Part shown: positions 60,841 to 64,000 of the stretch, piece after piece
How the letters are laid out: each line of letters opens with the position of its first letter
How positions within the stretch are numbered: the stretch's first letter is position 1
From: Motacilla alba alba
Taxonomy: Eukaryota; Chordata; Aves; Passeriformes; Motacillidae
Direction: 5' to 3'
DNA: 64,000 bases
Assembly (NCBI RefSeq): GCF_015832195.1
Contig: NC_052017.1
Coordinates: 76,819,801 to 76,883,800 of the forward strand
Position numbers and translations under genes: made by a program
Notes under the pieces: generated by a model
Databases searched by the model: none
Told to the model about the DNA's origin: nothing
Seen by the model: only the letters and a program-made list of their open reading frames with translations

Positions 60841-63800
60841 TTCTCTTAATTCATCAGAAATAATAATTCAACAAACATGCAACAGATATCAAAAGCAATG
60901 CTTTAAAAACCTGAGTAGGGAATTCATGAACTAAATCACGAAAAGGGGCCACGGTCTGAAAAGAATAGAGATGTACCTACTGTCAAATGGGAGAAGGGAG
61001 AACTGGTAGACACCTCCTTTTAAAGGCTAAACTGTCTTTTGTGTGAAAGAGTGTTCATATTTATATTTCTTATTGTCAGAAAGAAAGGCCTGGATGTCAA
61101 CAATGGGAACTGTTGTAATATTTGTAATATTGTAAATATTACCTGTTTGTAATATTTTAGAACAAGTGATGTCAAAAATAAATTTATATAAAATGTTAAC
61201 AGGCTTGCAAAGGAAAAAAATTTATGGAGCCGAACTAAATTCAAAAAATATGGTATGGTATTCACATAAAAAAAAATGATGCAAATGTGTCTCTCAAAGT
61301 GTATAAGCCAGCTAAAAACTATTTTTTTAAAAATTTAAACCAGTTATGGTGTTATTCTTACACTGATAGCTTACATATTTCTTCATTAAATTGTAGCAGT
61401 ATCCCTGCAAGAAGCATAATTAAACATCCTGCTTTTGTTTTGGTTTGTTTGTTGTTTTTTTTTTCCAAGAATCTAGTAAAATTCTAAAGCTTGCAGAACA
61501 TAAGAGCATGAAATATGCATCATATGGGAAACTCACAGAGTGTTTCCCATGTACTTTCAATTTAAGTTTCTAGAGTAAAGTAAGCCATGTATCTCAGAGG
61601 CTTATCTGTACATGAACTTATCTCATTCAAAATTTGGAGCTTGTCTAATTTGTCTCAGATGTCTCATTTTCCTTTGTATGTCTCACAGGACAAGAATATG
61701 CAACATCATATTCTTATTACAAAATATTTAAAATTAGACTTGTTGGTTGCATGAGTAGCTTTTACTTTCCCTGTTAATCTTTGTTTATCTCAAACCATGA
61801 GTTTTCTCACTTCTCCATTTCTCGCCTCCATTCCACCCAGAAGAGTGAGCAAGCAGCTCCGTGGGGCTTAGTTGCCAGCTGGTATTAAACCTAGCCATTC
61901 TTAAAAATTACCTGTATAATTCTGTTTTGATCACTTAATTGATATTATCTAACCCTTTAACACACTTATTAAGGCCACCTGTATCAAAAAGAGGATTTTT
62001 GAGGGTAGGAAATTAACCTGCTTGTTTACCAAAGCTCATCAGCTCAGATTTTTCTGAAATTACAGTTCCTCCAAAGTTGTCATTCCATGAGTATAGTGTC
62101 ATCACATCTATGTTTTCTGGAATTTTTTCTTTATTTATTTTCTTATTTCACTCCCTGAAGTCCCTTATCTCTGTTACTAACATGAGGCAAATGTGAAATT
62201 ATTGAATCTTTAGATATCTGTGAATTAGAGCAAGTTGTTTGTCCCAACTCATTATATAAATGCAGCAAATTAATGTTTTAGGGCACAGGTTTATTGAAGG
62301 CAGCATATGAATTCTGTATGAAAGCATCTCATCAACTTTTGTGAGGTTCAAAAAATACAGAACTTTCTGCACAAGACAATTAAAAAGTATATTCTTGTAA
62401 GGAGAAGTGTTACAATGTAAGAGCTGTCATTTCTACTCTGGGAAAATTGAGTGACTGATTATTAATTTATTATATGGCCAACCAGAATTCAAAATTTTTT
62501 TACATTGTCATCCTCTGGGGTCTTAAAACTACATATTTACAGTTATCTGTTTATGTCTCCTAATTTCAGTGGGACATTTTGGGAACCAGTGAAGCAGTCC
62601 CTTTCTCAATCCCTTTCTCTGGTTTGCTGTCTGCCAACACCTCATATTCTCAACTGTGTTAGGTTCTTCTGACCCTGCTCAAGACAACTTTGTAAGCAAA
62701 CAAATTACATAGAACTCTTTGCTTTTATCAGGTATTCAACGTGACAGTTTTCACGATAAAGCTCCAAAAGGGAAAACAGCCTGCAGGGCGCTGTGCTATC
62801 GTAAAATGACAGAAACAATATAATTAGGTTAAAGAGTCTAAAACATTACCCACAGCATTGTGTAGAAAAACTTCATAAGCCTGAGTAGTATAATAATTGA
62901 TGACAGTTATACCTAGAGGATTTATAACAGATAAATGTTCACATCTGAGGATTAAAGAAATAATTTCAAAACTCAAATATAATAACTATTAACTTGGTTA
63001 AAAGATTATTTAGAGATGTAACTTTACATGTTTGAACATATAGGCCTCCCTCTGTATTTCTTTTCCTCATGTAGAAAAACAAAAAAAAATTACGTGTGTC
63101 TATTTTAAGAAGAGCAATAGAGTATCATGAATAATATAACACGACAATGAACAGTTCAAATAAAGTGAATAACTCAAGAATGCTTTAACTACTATATATT
63201 CAATATAGTATACTATATATTCAATATATTAATATATATTCATAGTATTTTTGCAGAGTCACAATACAAATATTAACTAGATTTGAGGAATTTAATCTCA
63301 GCTTTAATAGAAAACATGCAATTCCAAATCAAATTTCCCAGGGCCATTGTAATTCCCTTAATATTCCGGCTCAAAAAACTTTTCAGCACTCCTTGGCATT
63401 TGAAGGAAGACATGACCTTCTACATCAAACAAAAGATTAAAACCTGAACCCTTCAGATCTCAGGATTAGTAATCAGTGCAATACAAGTGGGAGCATTCTG
63501 GCTGCAGGAACGATCGATCACTCACCACTGTGGGAGTAGGCTCCTTCCAGCTGGGGCTGCCCATTAACTCAGGTAGCAGCAGTGAACATGCAACATGCAG
63601 CCAAGTGCTGTGGCCAGCAAGCAGCAAATCACTGCTGTAAAATATGTTCAGTGCTCAGTGTGTATGACCACTAATACTGCACATGAGCAGAAGCACTTAT
63701 TTACCACTGCTTAAACTATATGTGCCCTCTGCAGCGTAAACCTGAGTCAGCTTAGACTTCTTTCAGAAATGGTGACTGTATAAGGCCACTGAAAAAGGCA

Positions 63801-64000
63801 GTAGTTTAAAAAATAAGAAATTTACTTCCAGATAAAAGAAATTTCAGTGCAATAAATGTGAAAATATTGAATATATCATTTGTAATCTGATCTTTTACAC
63901 TTTGTCCAGCTAAACAGGAAATAAGATGTGGCTGGATTTGCTCCCTTTTCTTCATCCTAGGAAATAGGTAGTCTCAGACACTGTGTATCTTCAGAGGTGC
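60841..64000. other. AT-rich non-coding DNA to the end of the window
   Basis: No gene was recognised across 3.2 kb. T and A tracts occur (about 61453-61464, 63083-63090). A 21-base AT-only tandem duplication lies at 63191-63232. A GC-richer patch at about 63480-63640 (AACGATCGATCACTCACCAC onward) has no landmark I know. Confidence 0.5.
63191..63232. repeat. 21-base AT-rich tandem duplication
   Basis: ACTATATATTCAATATAGTAT is followed directly by ACTATATATTCAATATATTAA (one unit each, written here in two parts of the tract), with a third degenerate partial unit after it. It looks like slippage in AT-rich DNA. Confidence 0.75.

Overview
This 64 kb window reads as vertebrate nuclear DNA, almost certainly from a bird and probably a passerine. 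It is AT-rich, very dense in stop codons, and has no operon-like or intact coding structure. Its recognisable parts are avian retroelements: fragments of CR1 LINEs in both orientations, several endogenous-retrovirus LTRs of avian type, and one short element with a tRNA-Ile(AAU)-like head and a CR1 tail. That last combination is the architecture I recall for TguSINE1 of zebra finch and its relatives, and it is the best lineage marker here. These family names rest on reading and memory; no database search was run.

No protein-coding gene, exon or functional RNA gene could be supported. All open frames are short. The longest (186 codons at 9547-10107, 147 at 32648-33091, 128 at 47465-47851, 126 at 19598-19978 and 57172-57552) lie in LTR-derived, LINE-derived or unclassified GC-richer patches. 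The window is therefore an intergenic stretch or the inside of a large intron; the sequence alone does not say which.

Layout. 1-9340: AT-rich DNA with CR1 pieces on the minus strand (966-1100, 2975-3420, 5401-5480) and a 31-base T run. 9345-10200: a GC-richer block whose right half is a decayed ERVL-like LTR. 10201-19190: AT-rich DNA holding the tRNA-Ile/CR1 SINE (11393-11531) and a CpG-retaining, possibly conserved segment (about 17120-17375). 19191-20280: a complete minus-strand solo LTR with a perfect 5-base target duplication. 23383-24116: a second, different solo LTR. 25255-25400 and 28727-28905: old CR1 pieces, the latter next to a TTG microsatellite. 32627-33977: two LTR pieces of different families in opposite orientation. 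39647-40059: a well-preserved CR1 3' end. 42440-43145: a very old CR1/L3-like LINE. 46230-47900: GC-richer patches of unknown origin. 50308-50532 and 52118-52260: further CR1 relics. 57170-58560: a CR1 copy interrupted by a truncated ERV that keeps its LTR and a tRNA-Asn primer-binding site. 60781-60840: a perfect AGAT microsatellite.

There are no co-operating genes to describe. The story is one of layered retroelement insertions: ancient LINEs, then younger CR1 copies, then LTR elements, one of which landed inside a CR1. I found no evidence of a novel multi-gene system. The most informative observations are the ERV with the tRNA-Asn primer site nested in CR1, the tRNA-Ile/CR1 SINE, and the ~40-base tandem unit shared by LTR copies.
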